DNA of 64,000 nucleotides, taken from the NCBI GenBank assembly GCA_963965975.1, contig OZ014416.1:1674001-1738000 (forward strand), in the 5' to 3' direction. The notes beneath the pieces are model-generated. The model saw nothing but the letters and a program-made list of their open reading frames with translations, did no database searches and was not told the DNA's origin. Source of the DNA: Xestospongia bergquistia. Taxonomy: Eukaryota > Porifera > Demospongiae > Haplosclerida > Petrosiidae. Below, one piece after another: positions 16,501 to 28,670 of the stretch. Each line of letters opens with the position of its first letter. Positions within the stretch are counted from its first letter, which is position 1. The translations under genes were made by a program, and so were the position numbers.

Positions 16501-17546
16501 TAATTTAGCAACAAAATACAAACTCACACTTCAAATTGCATGGTCTTGTTATCAGCCCTGATATAATTACTGGGAATATATCCTATGTGACCTGTATCTA
16601 AGGAACGTGCTGAGCACCAATCATCATCACGGCCGTTGAGTATTTCAAGACGTTCTCCCTTTCGGAAGGAGAGATCTTCACTTGTTCTCTGATTATAATC
16701 ATATAAAGCTATAAATTCTGGACCTACATTTGTGACTCTCCTGATGTGATGAAGCAATAAAAAAGAAAAAAAAAACAAGACAATACTACTTTATTACAAA
16801 GTATACTTATTAGATAAATGGGTGGCCAAATATGTATGAGCAAAATACTACAATCTGATTGATCAATTAACAGTTTTTAAATCCCACAAAAAAGCTCCAT
16901 GAACTAGTTTAGAACCTCTGCATTTAACCAATGAACATATTTTCTTGATATCACACATGAATTCAAAATGACTGTTACGTTAATATTGAGTCACAATCAT
17001 AAACAGCAAGCAGTCTGACCATATTTGGTGATCAATACAATACTACAAATTAAGGTGTTCAGTTTTGACTGAGTCTAGCTCAGACTAAATATCTTTAGCA
17101 TCTTTAATTTCTAACTTATTTAAAACATTTAGTGACAACTATAATCTAAACATCTTAGATATTGTATTCTCAATTTCTACACACAATTTGAAAAACCATT
17201 TACCTCAGGCTCCATCTTTAATAATTAAATCATTATCAAAGTGCATATGAAACCTCAGAATATATGAAGCTAGATAGATCTTAACCCTTTCTATATTGAC
17301 CTCACATGCTGCTAATAATCACTCCCACACAAACAGTCATAAAAATGTCAGAGTTATAAGATGTCAGGTACCAATTACATGCATCTGTTTGATACTTACA
17401 AGTACATATTAGTGATGGGGTGATATTTAAAGCAAAGCATAAGGCTATAATTAACTTTTGATATGCAAAAGCACTATACCTCCTTTGTTTGTGATCTCAA
17501 TCTCTTTCCCCTTGGCATGTTCACAAGCACAAGCACAACAGCTCAT
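10525..17546 (-). CDS. Gene D: SH3-SH2-tyrosine (pseudo)kinase-ROC-COR-SH3-Death fusion protein
   Basis: Exons, minus strand: 17546-17480 ([10 protein letters not shown]..., tentative), 16735-16528 (SH3, [18 protein letters not shown]), 15475-14256 (SH2 and kinase), 14089-11963 (GTPase and COR), 11407-11147 (second SH3, [13 protein letters not shown]), 11041-10763 (Death domain, [13 protein letters not shown]...MLQSWLDNE) and a tentative last exon 10541-10525 ending in TGA. Phases fit throughout; the summed length is 1393 codons. The GTPase has Walker A GPARAGKT, a G3-like FIDSGGQ and a G4-like TYCD; then a COR-type stretch ([25 protein letters not shown]). Kinase half: DFG is NFG (VANFGLAR), the glycine loop is DTTEFNKV, and SH2 FLVRES is FFIQES, so it is probably a pseudokinase; VTVK and HRDLAARN remain. 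About 13450-13685 (end of the Walker domain to FQQLL) is in a shifted frame relative to both flanks, so the gene is decayed or the sequence has two indel errors. Confidence 0.75.
10537..10620. repeat. Two tandem copies of a 42-bp unit at the 3' end of gene D
   Basis: Unit contains aatctggaaaaaaagaa and ttatgttactcagtggt. On the minus strand each copy carries a TTTTTTTCCAG acceptor; either one would bring gene D to a stop codon within a few residues. Confidence 0.8.
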
Positions 17547-18728
17547 ATGAAATGTGGTGTTCGCATGACATGCACGTGAAGAAATAATGAATAAACTTAA
17601 AATGTACTTCAGAGCTAATTGCATTTAATAGGAGAGGAAATACCTCACCTTACATCCATGCATAAAACATCTTTTTTTTAATGAAGGGCTCTTCTCAACT
17701 CGGACAGCCTATAGCTGGTCCAAGACATGTTCTCAGCTATTATCTACTAATAATTTGGCTTGTTGGGAGGGAACCCAGACAGCAGTCAACTGGAATCACA
17801 GCATTTTGTCATTTTGTCTATGCTAATTAACCTGTGTCTTGCTGTTTCAATAACATTTGCCTGTCACTTAATCAATGTGAAATACTTATTTACCTCACTA
17901 GATATTGTAAACATTTTAGTATTGTCCCAACATTTATGTATATGCATTACACATGAGCTGTTTCTACATCAAAATTACACTTATCATCAATGGATCTCCG
18001 TTCCCAACATTGGTCTTAAATATTAACCTTCTTTAGCCCTAAATATAGTTTAAAGTGCTTTCTAAAAATAGCAACCACATTGCACAATTCCACATAGTCT
18101 TATATGGCCAGACATTCTGGCCACTTAAGGCTAAATACTACACACCATTAAATGCAGAAATAACATATAAATATATTTGTAATTGTGATATGCCAAAATT
18201 AGATTTGTCCCCAGACTCCCTGACATTTTATGCCAAATATTAGGCAGTCAGGGGATGAGCTTATAACATATGCTACTGTGGTGAGTAAGATGATAAATAG
18301 GATTTTGAGAATTCATTTTGTCCGCCCGTTCATCCAACCATCAATCCAGCCAACAATCCATACCTTTCATTCATTTCAAGTTACTGTGCAGCAATAACGT
18401 CACAATACAGCGCTGATCGTTAGTTAGAAGACAACACAACAGACTCTCTTCCGCCTTATCCATGTATGGTGGTTAATCTACCCGAATAGAGCCATACGAC
18501 TGACTACTACAGACTACTATGAGAGTTAAGTAGATTAGAGAGTTAAGCACGTTCCTTACTCCCTCTGGCTCTATACTACTTGGAACCTTTTGAAAGATAC
18601 ATGAATTTCCCTCATTTATATACAAATTAATACTGTCAACATCATTATATAAATGCTCGCTGGATTGTTTGAGCTTCTATTCAAGTTAATTCTAGGCTGG
18701 CAATCTGTAAAATTGTAATAGACATGTT
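17547..18728. other. Intergenic spacer between gene E and gene D
   Basis: AT-rich, no ORF with protein-like composition. Positions about 18450-18530 match the spacer at 3440-3510. No clear promoter element. Confidence 0.5.
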
Positions 18729-19879
18729 TTATAAAGGAATATTATATTCTTCACTGGTTATGTAAAACTCTTCTAGACATTTCTGAAGTGATTTAAATGT
18801 TGGCCTGTTTGCTGGCTCATGACTCCAGCACACTAACATAATATCATGGAGTTCTTTAGGACAATTAGCTGGGGAGTCCATACGATATTCCCCTTGTGCA
18901 ACTTTTTCTAATAGATTATATGAGGCCCCAGGATATGGAGTACGACCATAGGTAATGATCTCATATAAGACAATACCAAATGACCAGACGTCAGATTTGA
19001 TGGTAAATCTGTTATATAAAGCTGCTTCAGGTGCTGTCCATTTTATGGGGAACTTAGCACCAGTCTGTGCCTCATAAATATCTTCATCGATCACATGAGC
19101 AAGACCAAAATCTGCTACTTTACACATCATGTGATCACCTACTAAGATATTACGAGCTGCAAGATCTCGATGGATGTAGTTCCGACTCTCCAAATATGCC
19201 ATTCCTGCAGCTACTTGAGCTGACATATCAATAAGTTGATTTTGTTGAAGAGAGTGTCCCTCTCCTCGAAGATACTCCAGCAAACTACCATATTTCATGA
19301 GCTCTGTGATGATGAAAATTGGCTCTTCTCTAGTACATACAGCATACAACTGGATCAACTTTGGATGACGTAGTTTCTTCATTAAAGCTGCCTCTTGTAA
19401 GAACTCCTGTGGTGACACAATACCTGTTTTCAATGTTTTCACAGCAACTGTAGTAGTACTATTCCATAGCCCTTCCCACACTTCACCAAATTGCCCTGCT
19501 CCTAAGCAACGTATCAGACGAATCTGCCGACGATCAATCTCCCACTCTTCATTAGCTTGCTTTGAAAGTCCAACAGTTTGAGGTTTCTCAACAGAAAGAC
19601 AAGGGTATCTTAACTCAATACACAGGCCATCAGCTTGAATCTGATAATGTTGAATTAACTCAGAAATAGTTACAAACTGAACACGACGAGTGACAAAGAA
19701 TGATCCATTTTCAAGTCGTCGGATTTTATAATGATGCACTTGATCTGTATCTCTTACAGATAGTGAGTAGTCTCCTGGAGTTGTCTCACTGTCTCTTACT
19801 AGGTAAGAAGCATACTGATTAAAAGGCATCATGAGTTGCTTCTCAGCATTGAATCGATTAATTTTACCAAAATACCACC

Positions 19880-19923
<44 letters not shown>

Positions 19924-21471
19924 TGATCACATTTTAGACACTTATTATGTGGTCAAAGGAAAAAGGACTACATGTAGAATATATACTAATAAATACAATG
20001 TTACAAAATAATAACAGATACTCCAATATTAATTACTCTAAGTGTCACATATTATACTATTATCTGTTTTTATTGTTTTAAAAATTTTAAAACATTAATC
20101 AAACAAGAGTAGATTTTAAATTAAAATCAGTATACTCAATAAATATCATTAAAAGAAGAAATACTATATTTCTAATCAATAATGTTTTTAGCTAGATATT
20201 AAGAATAAATTTAACAATAACTTTTCCGTTAGTTTCTCAGTCATAATTATATCAATCACTCAATGTACTATTGACTATACATTGTATACTGGAAAACTTT
20301 CTCGAAAAATTTTTTTGACATATGATAATGTTAATTTACACAAATTATATTGATATATACATATCACACCTAGTGTTAACTGAGAATTGGTGAATTTTAT
20401 TTTTGTGAATGACTTTATATTTGCGAAATTCATGAAAGCATTCCTCCTCAAACATTTTCAGTATTATGCAGTATAGACTGTATAGTGAAGCATTCAATAT
20501 ACAGTATTGTCGTAGTATATATTAATAATATACAGTTAATCAAACAATTATTTATTCATAAATATAATTAATGCATTTGTATCAATTTACTTGTTTATAC
20601 TTACTCTTCAGCATCCAAGCTCTTCCATTTAGCAACATAATTACTAGGGACATACCCTTCTTTGCTAGTGTTCTTACTACAAGCAAACCACCAGTTTTCA
20701 TCGTCAGTATTAATGATATATAGGAGATCACCTAAGAGAGGATTAAATTAAGACATGCATTAAAATATAATAAATTATTTAGAGATGTGTCGAACTGATA
20801 TTGCTATTATTATGAAATAAAGAATGATATTCCTTTAACCTTCATATGTATTTTGTGACAGACTATCATATCATAGACTGATAATGAGGCTACTACTAAT
20901 GTCTCTAACAAAATGTTTGCAAAAGAGAACACATCAACCAAAATAAATCTACTTTCTTCTGGTGATTATGAAGACCCCGTCTATTAAAAACTATACAAAC
21001 TATGGCCTCCTATCAGACCTCTGGACATTTTAATACAGATGTGGAGAAATTAAAACATAGGTGGTATATAGAGTAATAGATGATGTATTTTAATGTATTA
21101 AATAAATTTAAGTTTCAAGTTTAGGGTCTAGAGTAGTTTTAATTTCCTGTTAAAGCATGGAATTTCATTATCAGCACTCTAGACAATAACTTAAAATAAA
21201 TCACTGATTCCATAACAGAGATTTCTGGCCATAAGACAGAAATATTCACTGGATAATATTTAATTTTTATACCTTTTTTGAAAGATAAATCATTATCTGT
21301 TCGACTATCATAATCATATTTCCCAATAAATACAGTATAATTTAGTTCAACAGGTTCTGGAGGGGGGACTACAGATGGAGACTCAGAGATCTGCTGAGAA
21401 TTATATCCAGTATGCTGTGTTGATGGCTTCTTAGGATAATCCTTCGTCATCTTAGTGTTAGTACAGCCCAT
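18729..21471 (-). CDS. Gene E: complete class I Src-family tyrosine kinase (491 aa)
   Basis: Exons 21471-21273, 20731-20605 and 19878-18729 (199+127+1150 bp) give 491 aa in frame, the usual Src length. It starts MGCTNTKM: Gly2 for myristoylation and Cys3 for palmitoylation, so plasma-membrane attachment is expected. SH3 residues about 46-108 ([29 protein letters not shown]); SH2 from Trp110 with LVRDSE (Arg137); kinase with GAGQFGEV (235-242), Lys256, [13 protein letters not shown] and activation-loop Tyr in [17 protein letters not shown]. The tail TSEEYNIPL places Tyr487 where Csk-type kinases phosphorylate Src to shut it off. All catalytic residues are present, so an active, regulated kinase is expected. 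The SH3 is split by an intron rich in GA repeat, as in A and B. Kinase sequence is very close to A and B: recent tandem duplication. Confidence 0.93.
19881..19920. repeat. (GA)n microsatellite in intron 2 of gene E
   Basis: About 20 GA units immediately before the SH2-exon acceptor; on the minus strand it forms the polypyrimidine tract (CT)n of that acceptor. Confidence 0.92.
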
Positions 21472-22057
21472 ACTTTAATTCTTTGTAAGGAAAGACTGCC
21501 CTTTTGTTTAATTCTTTCATTTGCCTTTGCACTGTCTGAACAAAACTTCAAAATTAATTTGACCTTTTACAAAATTATTATAATAAACGTTTAATTAGAA
21601 CTTTTGCCATAAAAATTAATGTCAATAAAAAGCACTCGGTATTTTATTTATAATAGCATAATAAGAAGAAACAGAAAGTAAATAATCCATAAATAAACTA
21701 AATGGAAACAATTGCAAACGAATGAAGTTACAGTGCACACTATGTTGCCATGGTTACGATAATAATAATAATAGACACGACACATTTAAAAATAAAACAT
21801 GGTCACATTATTAAACATTCTATGATTTAAATAATATATATATAATTTATACATACAATGACTCTGTTAATGATTTTAAACACACTGATACAAGTAGCAA
21901 CATGTTGAATGATAAGGACTGATTAAAGGAATTAACAAAAGGAAATAGAGAAGAGAGGAAGAAAGAGAGAGAGAGAGAGAGGGCGGTCAAAAGATGATTG
22001 CTTACAAATAAAGAGAGATGTCCTAGTCAACACCATCCTATTTAACGTGGGTGTGGC
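21472..22057. other. Intergenic: 5' flank of gene E and 3' flank of gene F
   Basis: No gene is seen. The first about 60 bp match the 5' flank of gene B (9286-9343). A short GA tract lies at about 21963-21982. No TATA box is evident upstream of the E start codon. Confidence 0.5.
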
Positions 22058-25000
22058 TTAAAGTTCGTTGGCATGGTGATATTGAGATCCATCCATGACA
22101 AAGAAGTCTTCTAGACGCCATTGAAGGGCTTCAAATGTGGGTCGGTCAGCCGGATTACGTTTCCAACAATCCAACATTATCTGGTATAGTGACTCAGGTG
22201 TATTTGGTGGACCTGGCATACGATATCCTCTTTCTAGCTGCTGTAGAACTTCAGCATTGGACATACCAGGATAAGGAATGCGGCCATATGTCACTAACTC
22301 TGTTAATAATATACCAAATGACCATACATCAGATTTGATGCTAAAACGATTGTATAGAGCAGCCTCTGGTGCTGTCCATTTGATAGGAAATTTGGCACCT
22401 TCGTGTGCATTGTACTCATCATCAGCTATCAGGCGTGCAAGACCAAAATCGGCAACTTTTACAATGTTATTATCACCTACTAAGATATTACGAGCAGCCA
22501 GATCACGATGGATGTAGTTGTGCATTTCTAAGTATGCCATTCCAGCAGCAATCTGAGCAGCCATGTCAATGAGTTGTGGCAGCTGTAAACGTCGTCCTTC
22601 TTGGGACTGGAGGTAGTTAAGGAGGCTACCCTTGGGCATAAGTTCTGTGATAATATATATTGGATCTTCTTTTGTGCAGACAGCATATAGTTGGATTAAT
22701 TTGGGATGACGTAGTTTCTTCATGATGTGAGCTTCTTCAAGGAAAGCTTGTGGTTGCATAGTGCCTGATTTCAATGTCTTCACAGCAACTGGTGTTGTAT
22801 TATTCCAAAGACCCTCATAGACCTCACCAAATTGGCCAGTACCAAGAAGCCTTAACAACGTAATAGATTCTCGAGGAATTTCCCACATATCCTTGACCTT
22901 ATGGGAAAGGTCAATCTGAGGTTTCTCCAATTGAACACAGGCCATACGAAGAGTACAACATAAACCATCAGAGTCCTTCATGTAATATTCTACCAGTTCT
23001 TTTAAAGTGCTAAAAACTGCTCGACGAGTAATAAAGAATCCTCCTTCGTCTAATTTTCTAATACGATAATGCTTGACTGTTTCACCATCTTGTATAGAAA
23101 GAGAATAATCTCCTGGTTTACTCTCTGATTCTCGTACAAGAAAAGTACCACGTATTGTGTTAGCACGGAGAAACTTTTCGGCTTCAGCTCTTTTGATGGC
23201 ACCAAAATACCAACTAGAGAAGAAAGATAAAAATGAAAGTGATGATATAGATATAGATGATAACAGTGTTACTTTTTAAAACATAGTCAATTGATGATCA
23301 CAAACACTACAATATACTCTCTATATAATGGCACTTTAAAGTCATTGGAAACTCCTCTACCTATAGACATGTCCTCAGAGTTCAGTACAGGACAAGTGTC
23401 CTTAATATAGAGATAGTACTTTATGAATGGTTCCATATAAAAATACTACATTCGCAGTTGATATAGTTAAAGAAATTAATAGACATAATGGGAGTCTCAT
23501 ATCCCTTGTCAGACATTTTATAGTTAAAGATATTTGTAGACATAATAGAGTCTCATATCCCTTGTCAGACATTTTATAGTTAAAGATATTTGTAGACATA
23601 ATAGAGTCTCATATCCCTTGTCAGACATTTTATAGTTAAAGATATTTGTAGACATAATGGGAGTCTCATATCCCTTGTCAGACATTTTATAGTTAAAGAT
23701 ATTTGTAGACATAATAGAGTCTCATATCCCTTGTCAGACATTTTATAGTTAAAGATATTTGTAGATATAATGGGAGTCTCATATCCCTTGTCAGACATTT
23801 TATAGTTAAAGATATTTGTAGACATAATAGAGTCTCATATCCCTTGTCAGACATTTTATAGTTAAAGATATTAATAGACATAATGGAGTCTCATATCCCT
23901 TGTCAGACATTTTATAGTTAAAGATATTTGTAGACATAATGGGAGTCTCATATCCCTTGTCAGACATTTTATAGTTAAAGATATTTGTAGACATAATAGA
24001 GTCTCATATCCCTTGTCAGACATTTTATAGTTAAAGATATTAATAGACATAATGGAGTCTCATATCCCTTGTCAGACATTTTATAGTTAAAGATATTTGT
24101 AGACATAATAGAGTCTCATATCCCTTGTCAGACATTTTATAGTTAAAGATATTAATAGACATAATGGGAGTCTCATATCCCTTGTCAGACATTTTATAGT
24201 TAAAGATATTTGTAGACATAATGGAGTCTCATATCCCTTGTCAGACATTTTATAGTTAAAGATATTTGTAGACATAATGGGAGTCTCATATCACTACTTG
24301 CTAGACATTCTCACTTACTTCCAATTCACTGATCAACTGTTCAGTTACAACTATGAATACTAATTTGTGGTTGTACATGATTTTAATGACATCAATATTA
24401 CATCATCATTAGCTAATATCTACAAACATCAGTTTACTTTACTGAATTCCTACAAATATATCTTTACTACACTTAATACAACACACATTAATAGCTAGTA
24501 CATCCATTGTGGCTGTCTAGTCTCACATTATAGTATACTAGAAATATGCAGTCTCACATTATAGTATACTAGAAATATGCAGTCTCACATTATAGTATAC
24601 TAGAAATATGCAGCATGATGAAAAATATAAACATAAACTAACTTTAGTCGGCACCTTGGTGTTCATTATTTGAGAACATAAGATATACACATTCAACAGA
24701 ACAGACACCTTGAACACAATTTAAAAGTGGTGTCTGCGATATGTAGGAGCTGTACTATATAAGGAGTGGGGGTATGTTATTGAAGTTTGTGTATACAATC
24801 ATTTGTGTGTTCTTGTGAAATGACAAGGCTGTGTGTGGTATGACATAATCTGTTACCCTGCACATTATTCAAATACTTGCCACAACAAATAGAACAACCT
24901 GTCATAACAATGAAGTAACCCCTATCATTCTTGTGCCAATTATAATACTACCATGTTAGGTATAATATTCTATGTAGGTCAGAATATATAAATAATACAC

Positions 25001-28000
25001 AGGTCAAAATATATACTGCCATATTAACTATATAAAGGTCACATATACTGCTGTATTAACTGTATAATATATACTGCCATATTAACTATATCAAGGTCAC
25101 ATATACTGCTGTGTTAACTATATATATCCAGGCTGTAATATATACTGCCATATTAACCATAAACTATACATAGATGCAAAGCACATTGTATTAATACTAT
25201 GAGTCAACACTATAACATGTCAGTTATCTTAAATGAATCTATAACACGATAGGATGACAAAATTAGGAGAGTAACTAAAGCATCTCTAAAAGCAGCTACT
25301 CAGACTATATTAAAGATTTACAGTGCATAGGAAGGAAGGGGTAACTTATTACAAAAACAGTACTTTGATATTGGAAGGGAGAAAGGCAGTTTATAACAAC
25401 CATCAGCACTTTGACAGAGGTCAGTTTATGATATCAAGCATCAATTACCATAGCATCATTCACACAAGGTCATGACATCACTACCTGTCAATTCAAGCCT
25501 TGACATGATTGTCATATTAGTCACATTGATAATATTTCAATTAATCAAATACACCTGCATAGAATTTAAAAATCTCTTTGAAAATATGCACATATAGATA
25601 TGATCTGCTTTTATTTTGAAGGGAGTTTCTAGTTAAACATTTACAAGTGTCAGACATGTTTTTGCAGTCACTAAAGTGAATAAGAAACAAAACACATCCT
25701 TGTTTCTTGAATATGTATCATTTGGTTATCTTTCTGTCTATCTTTAATAATAACAATCACTATTAATATGTGATACTTCTCTCTGAATATATTAAAATTG
25801 TATATACTTAAAATTGTCTTTTTTGTATCAGTGTTACTATAGTAACATCTCATGAGATTATAAACAAAGCTACAATTACCATTGAAGTCTGAAGTGTGGT
25901 AATTGAAGTATGATTGTGACAGCTTTCTAAGTAATCCCTTAAGCAAATATTGCTCTACTTGTGAATTAGTCATACCCCAACTTATTCTATTAATTCTGGT
26001 GTCATGGCAACAACATTAAGTCACACATTAAATACATTTAATAAGAGATAAAAAACTTGATTATGATTAATTTACCAAATTACATACGAATTCAAGCTAC
26101 AGCATCATGATTGCTGTGAGAGGTCCCTGCTACACGATCATCCATCATTCCATTATTAATGAAGCATAGCACACTGGACTATTGCCAAATTGATTAAGGA
26201 AATTGAATTTTAAGTAAATGCACATTTTATTAACATGATGTGTCAGTTTGAAATTCAATTCAACTAAATTTCATTTTGTATCATGACTTAAGACCAATCA
26301 TTGAAATTCATTGAAGTGTGCCACTAGTCCTCCTATCAACAACACACAAGTAGTGTGAAAGAATTTTAATTCTGCCAATGTAAGCATGTTTTTATATAAC
26401 AAAGTTTAAATATTATAACAATCATAAGAAGCTGAAGTTGACAAAGAAACTGAAAAATTTATTTCTAGTTTTTACTTTTTTGTCTCCATTTTTATGTTGC
26501 TGTGATCATTTGTCTTCTGAATGTGGCTTTTTAATACAATAGTTGGTAAGCCTTGCAAGACCAAGAATAACAGAGAAGTAAATAAAACACTATTTCTAGA
26601 ATAAAAGTAATGTCAAATCTTTAAACTGTACATATTAGAGACAAGATAGCATGCGTAATTTTATATTGTAAACTGATACCAAACAATACCTTGATTGAAT
26701 TACCTTATAAGTCTATACAGATTTTAACCCTTTCTGTACTGACCACACACACAACATGTAAGGATAGTAGGTGCTAATGCTCACCCCCACACAAAACAGT
26801 GAAACTAGTGAAAAAAATGTTGAGAATGTCAGAGTTATAGGATATCAGGATCCAATTACGTATGTCTGTTTAGAACACAGAAACCCTCTCTCTCCCCCAC
26901 CAGCTTCTCCATAACATAATACAGTTATAATAATTTATGTGTGTAAAATTGTCACCTGTTTAGTTAAGCATTCCAACCTTGGGTTTGTACATGTAAGGTA
27001 TAATATCGGTATGTACATGTACATGTACATTTATGTACATGTACATACATGTACATGTAAAGTGAGACATGTTTGTAGTAATGATAAGCCAAAAAGTAAC
27101 TGTAGAGATTCATTGATCATTTGAACTTGTTCACTCCTTATTTGTTTGGAAAAAACTAAAATACACACTACCACAATGTGTAAGACATCAATCACATACT
27201 TTGAAGAATTTTGTTAAATCATTTATTCACCATCCAGCCATCAACTTTGTACTCTTTCTCTCATTTCAACATTATTGTCCAAACTAGTCTAACAACAGTG
27301 CAACATACAATCTACAAAGAACCTACATAGTGTTCAACATTACTTTTATTATAGTAACATGATATCTCACTAATTTTCCTAATGACAACACTATTAGTCT
27401 TAAGAGACAAATTTGTAATAGTTTGATATTAACAATTTTCCTAAGAATATTCTCTAGACTCACTCCCAAACCATCCATAACAATTACAGGTCTGGGACTA
27501 GAGTGTGTAACCACTTCAAAACAAATCAGAGAAGACACAAAGACTGAACCTACAGCCAATAAAGTCTAGTAACAATGTATTTCCCAAGCCATTGTCTCTT
27601 CAAACTATCTCTAACATACACTTTTGTTGTTTTCATTTCTTTTCTTAATGCTGACATACACACACACATACACACACAAAAAGCAAACAGTTTAATAAAC
27701 ATAGTTTAGCAACAAAACACAAACTCACTCTTCAGCTTGTATGGTCTTATTTTCAGCCACATAATTTCGGGGGATATACCCTTCACGACCAGTATCTAAG
27801 GAACGTGCCTGCCACCAATCTCCATCTTGGTTGTTGAGTATTTCAAGACGTTCTCCTTTTCGAAAGGAGAGATCTTCACTCGTTCTCTGATCATAATCAA
27901 ACAGAGCTATAAATTCTGGACCCCTAGGAGACTGTGGGTAACCTGTGTAAAAAAAATAAAAAATACATTACCTGAAAAGCTTTTTTATCTATCATTCCTT

Positions 28001-28177
28001 ACCAAGTCCAGTGCTGTGAGTACGACCAAAGCTGCCCTGCCTCGAAAAGTCACCGGGAGGCGCTGGATATGGCATCTGCGGATACGCTAGCGAATTCCCT
28101 CCATCTACATGATGTGAGTTCACCTGTTTGGTAGTCCTCGTTCTGTTGTCGCTACTTTTACCGCAACAATTACCCAT
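22058..28177 (-). CDS. Gene F: complete class II Src-family tyrosine kinase (514 aa)
   Basis: Exons 28177-28003, 27942-27729 and 23213-22058 (175+214+1156 bp) join in phase to 514 aa. N-terminus MGNCCGKSS: Gly2 for myristate and Cys4/Cys5 for palmitate. SH3 residues about 69-126 in one exon ([33 protein letters not shown]), SH2 from about 131 with [10 protein letters not shown]2-kinase linker, then kinase with GTGQFGEV (254-261), Lys275, [14 protein letters not shown] and Tyr in [16 protein letters not shown]. The tail [10 protein letters not shown] resembles vertebrate Src EPQYQPGENL, with Tyr508 as the inhibitory site. Everything needed for an active, Csk-controlled kinase is present. Its 4.5-kb second intron holds several tandem repeats. 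The start lies 493 bp from the divergent MAK-type gene. It is the likely source of the class II kinase in gene D. Confidence 0.94.
23468..24297. repeat. Minisatellite, about 14 copies of a 56/57-bp unit, in intron 2 of gene F
   Basis: Unit contains gttaaagatatttgtagac and tctcatatcccttgtcagac. Copies differ mainly at one spot (tagag, tggag or tgggag, changing the length by one base, and ttgtagac or taatagac). There are no unique spacers, so it is not a CRISPR-like array. Open frames through it are a by-product. Confidence 0.95.
24521..24613. repeat. Three perfect tandem copies of a 31-bp unit
   Basis: Unit starts tctcacattatagtatacta; intron 2 of gene F. Confidence 0.95.
24955..25165. repeat. 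Degenerate tandem repeat in intron 2 of gene F
   Basis: Four to five imperfect units built from atatactgccatattaact and aaggtcacatatactgct. Confidence 0.7.
27008..27060. repeat. Palindromic (ATGTAC)n tract
   Basis: Repeated gtacatgtacat, self-complementary, able to form a hairpin or cruciform; in intron 2 of gene F. Confidence 0.75.
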
Positions 28178-28670
28178 GACGATTTTTAAAGCTCTTCTCT
28201 ATTTGTTACGGCGAATAGCTTTGATCGGATTTCTTTTAAAACGCAATGCCTCGAATTCGTTTTATAGCTCAGCTGAGAAAATTGTGAATAATCCTAGCTT
28301 GGAGACTATCAAATTGAGAAATTATTCATAGCGGAACTTTCAAGTGTGCAGTTGTGTATCCCACACCTCCGCCCACATTAATGAATATAAACTAATTAAG
28401 TTTTTGGGAACCACTTTTTATTAATTTAAGGTGAGGTCTGATATATATATATATATTTCGCGAAAATATACAGCAAAATCCGTCAGTACTATAATAAGAT
28501 TACATGAAGGTAATTTTCTTTCACATGAATTGATAAATTAGACTATAACCTATGTTTTTTTCAGCAATGAAAGAATTAATTAAGAAACCACGTGGGTTTG
28601 TTTAGGGGCGTGGTGTATCCATGGTAATCAATAAACAGTTTAATGACTTAACTCTTCCCTGGGGCTCACC
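28178..28670. promoter_or_regulatory. Shared divergent promoter region of gene F and the MAK/CILK1-type gene
   Basis: 493 bp between two head-to-head start codons. It contains a run of TA dinucleotides at about 28440-28456, an E-box palindrome CACGTG at about 28590, and an X-box-like site at 28615-28628. No classical TATA box at a convincing distance on either side. Confidence 0.55.
28615..28628 (+). promoter_or_regulatory. Candidate RFX X-box upstream of a ciliary kinase gene
   Basis: GTATCCATGGTAAT fits the ciliary X-box consensus GTHNYYATRRNAAC at 13 of 14 positions (last base T instead of C) and lies 42 bp before the ATG. MAK/CILK1 kinases act in cilia, so RFX control would be expected. 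Position and match are seen; function is inferred. Confidence 0.45.

Noticed and set aside
23402-24275. Series of overlapping 60-80 codon ORFs ([17 protein letters not shown] type)
   Set aside because: They are translations of the 56/57-bp minisatellite in different frames; no splice or protein evidence.
23468-24297. Possible CRISPR-like array
   Set aside because: Units are contiguous without unique spacers, and the DNA is clearly from an animal nucleus.
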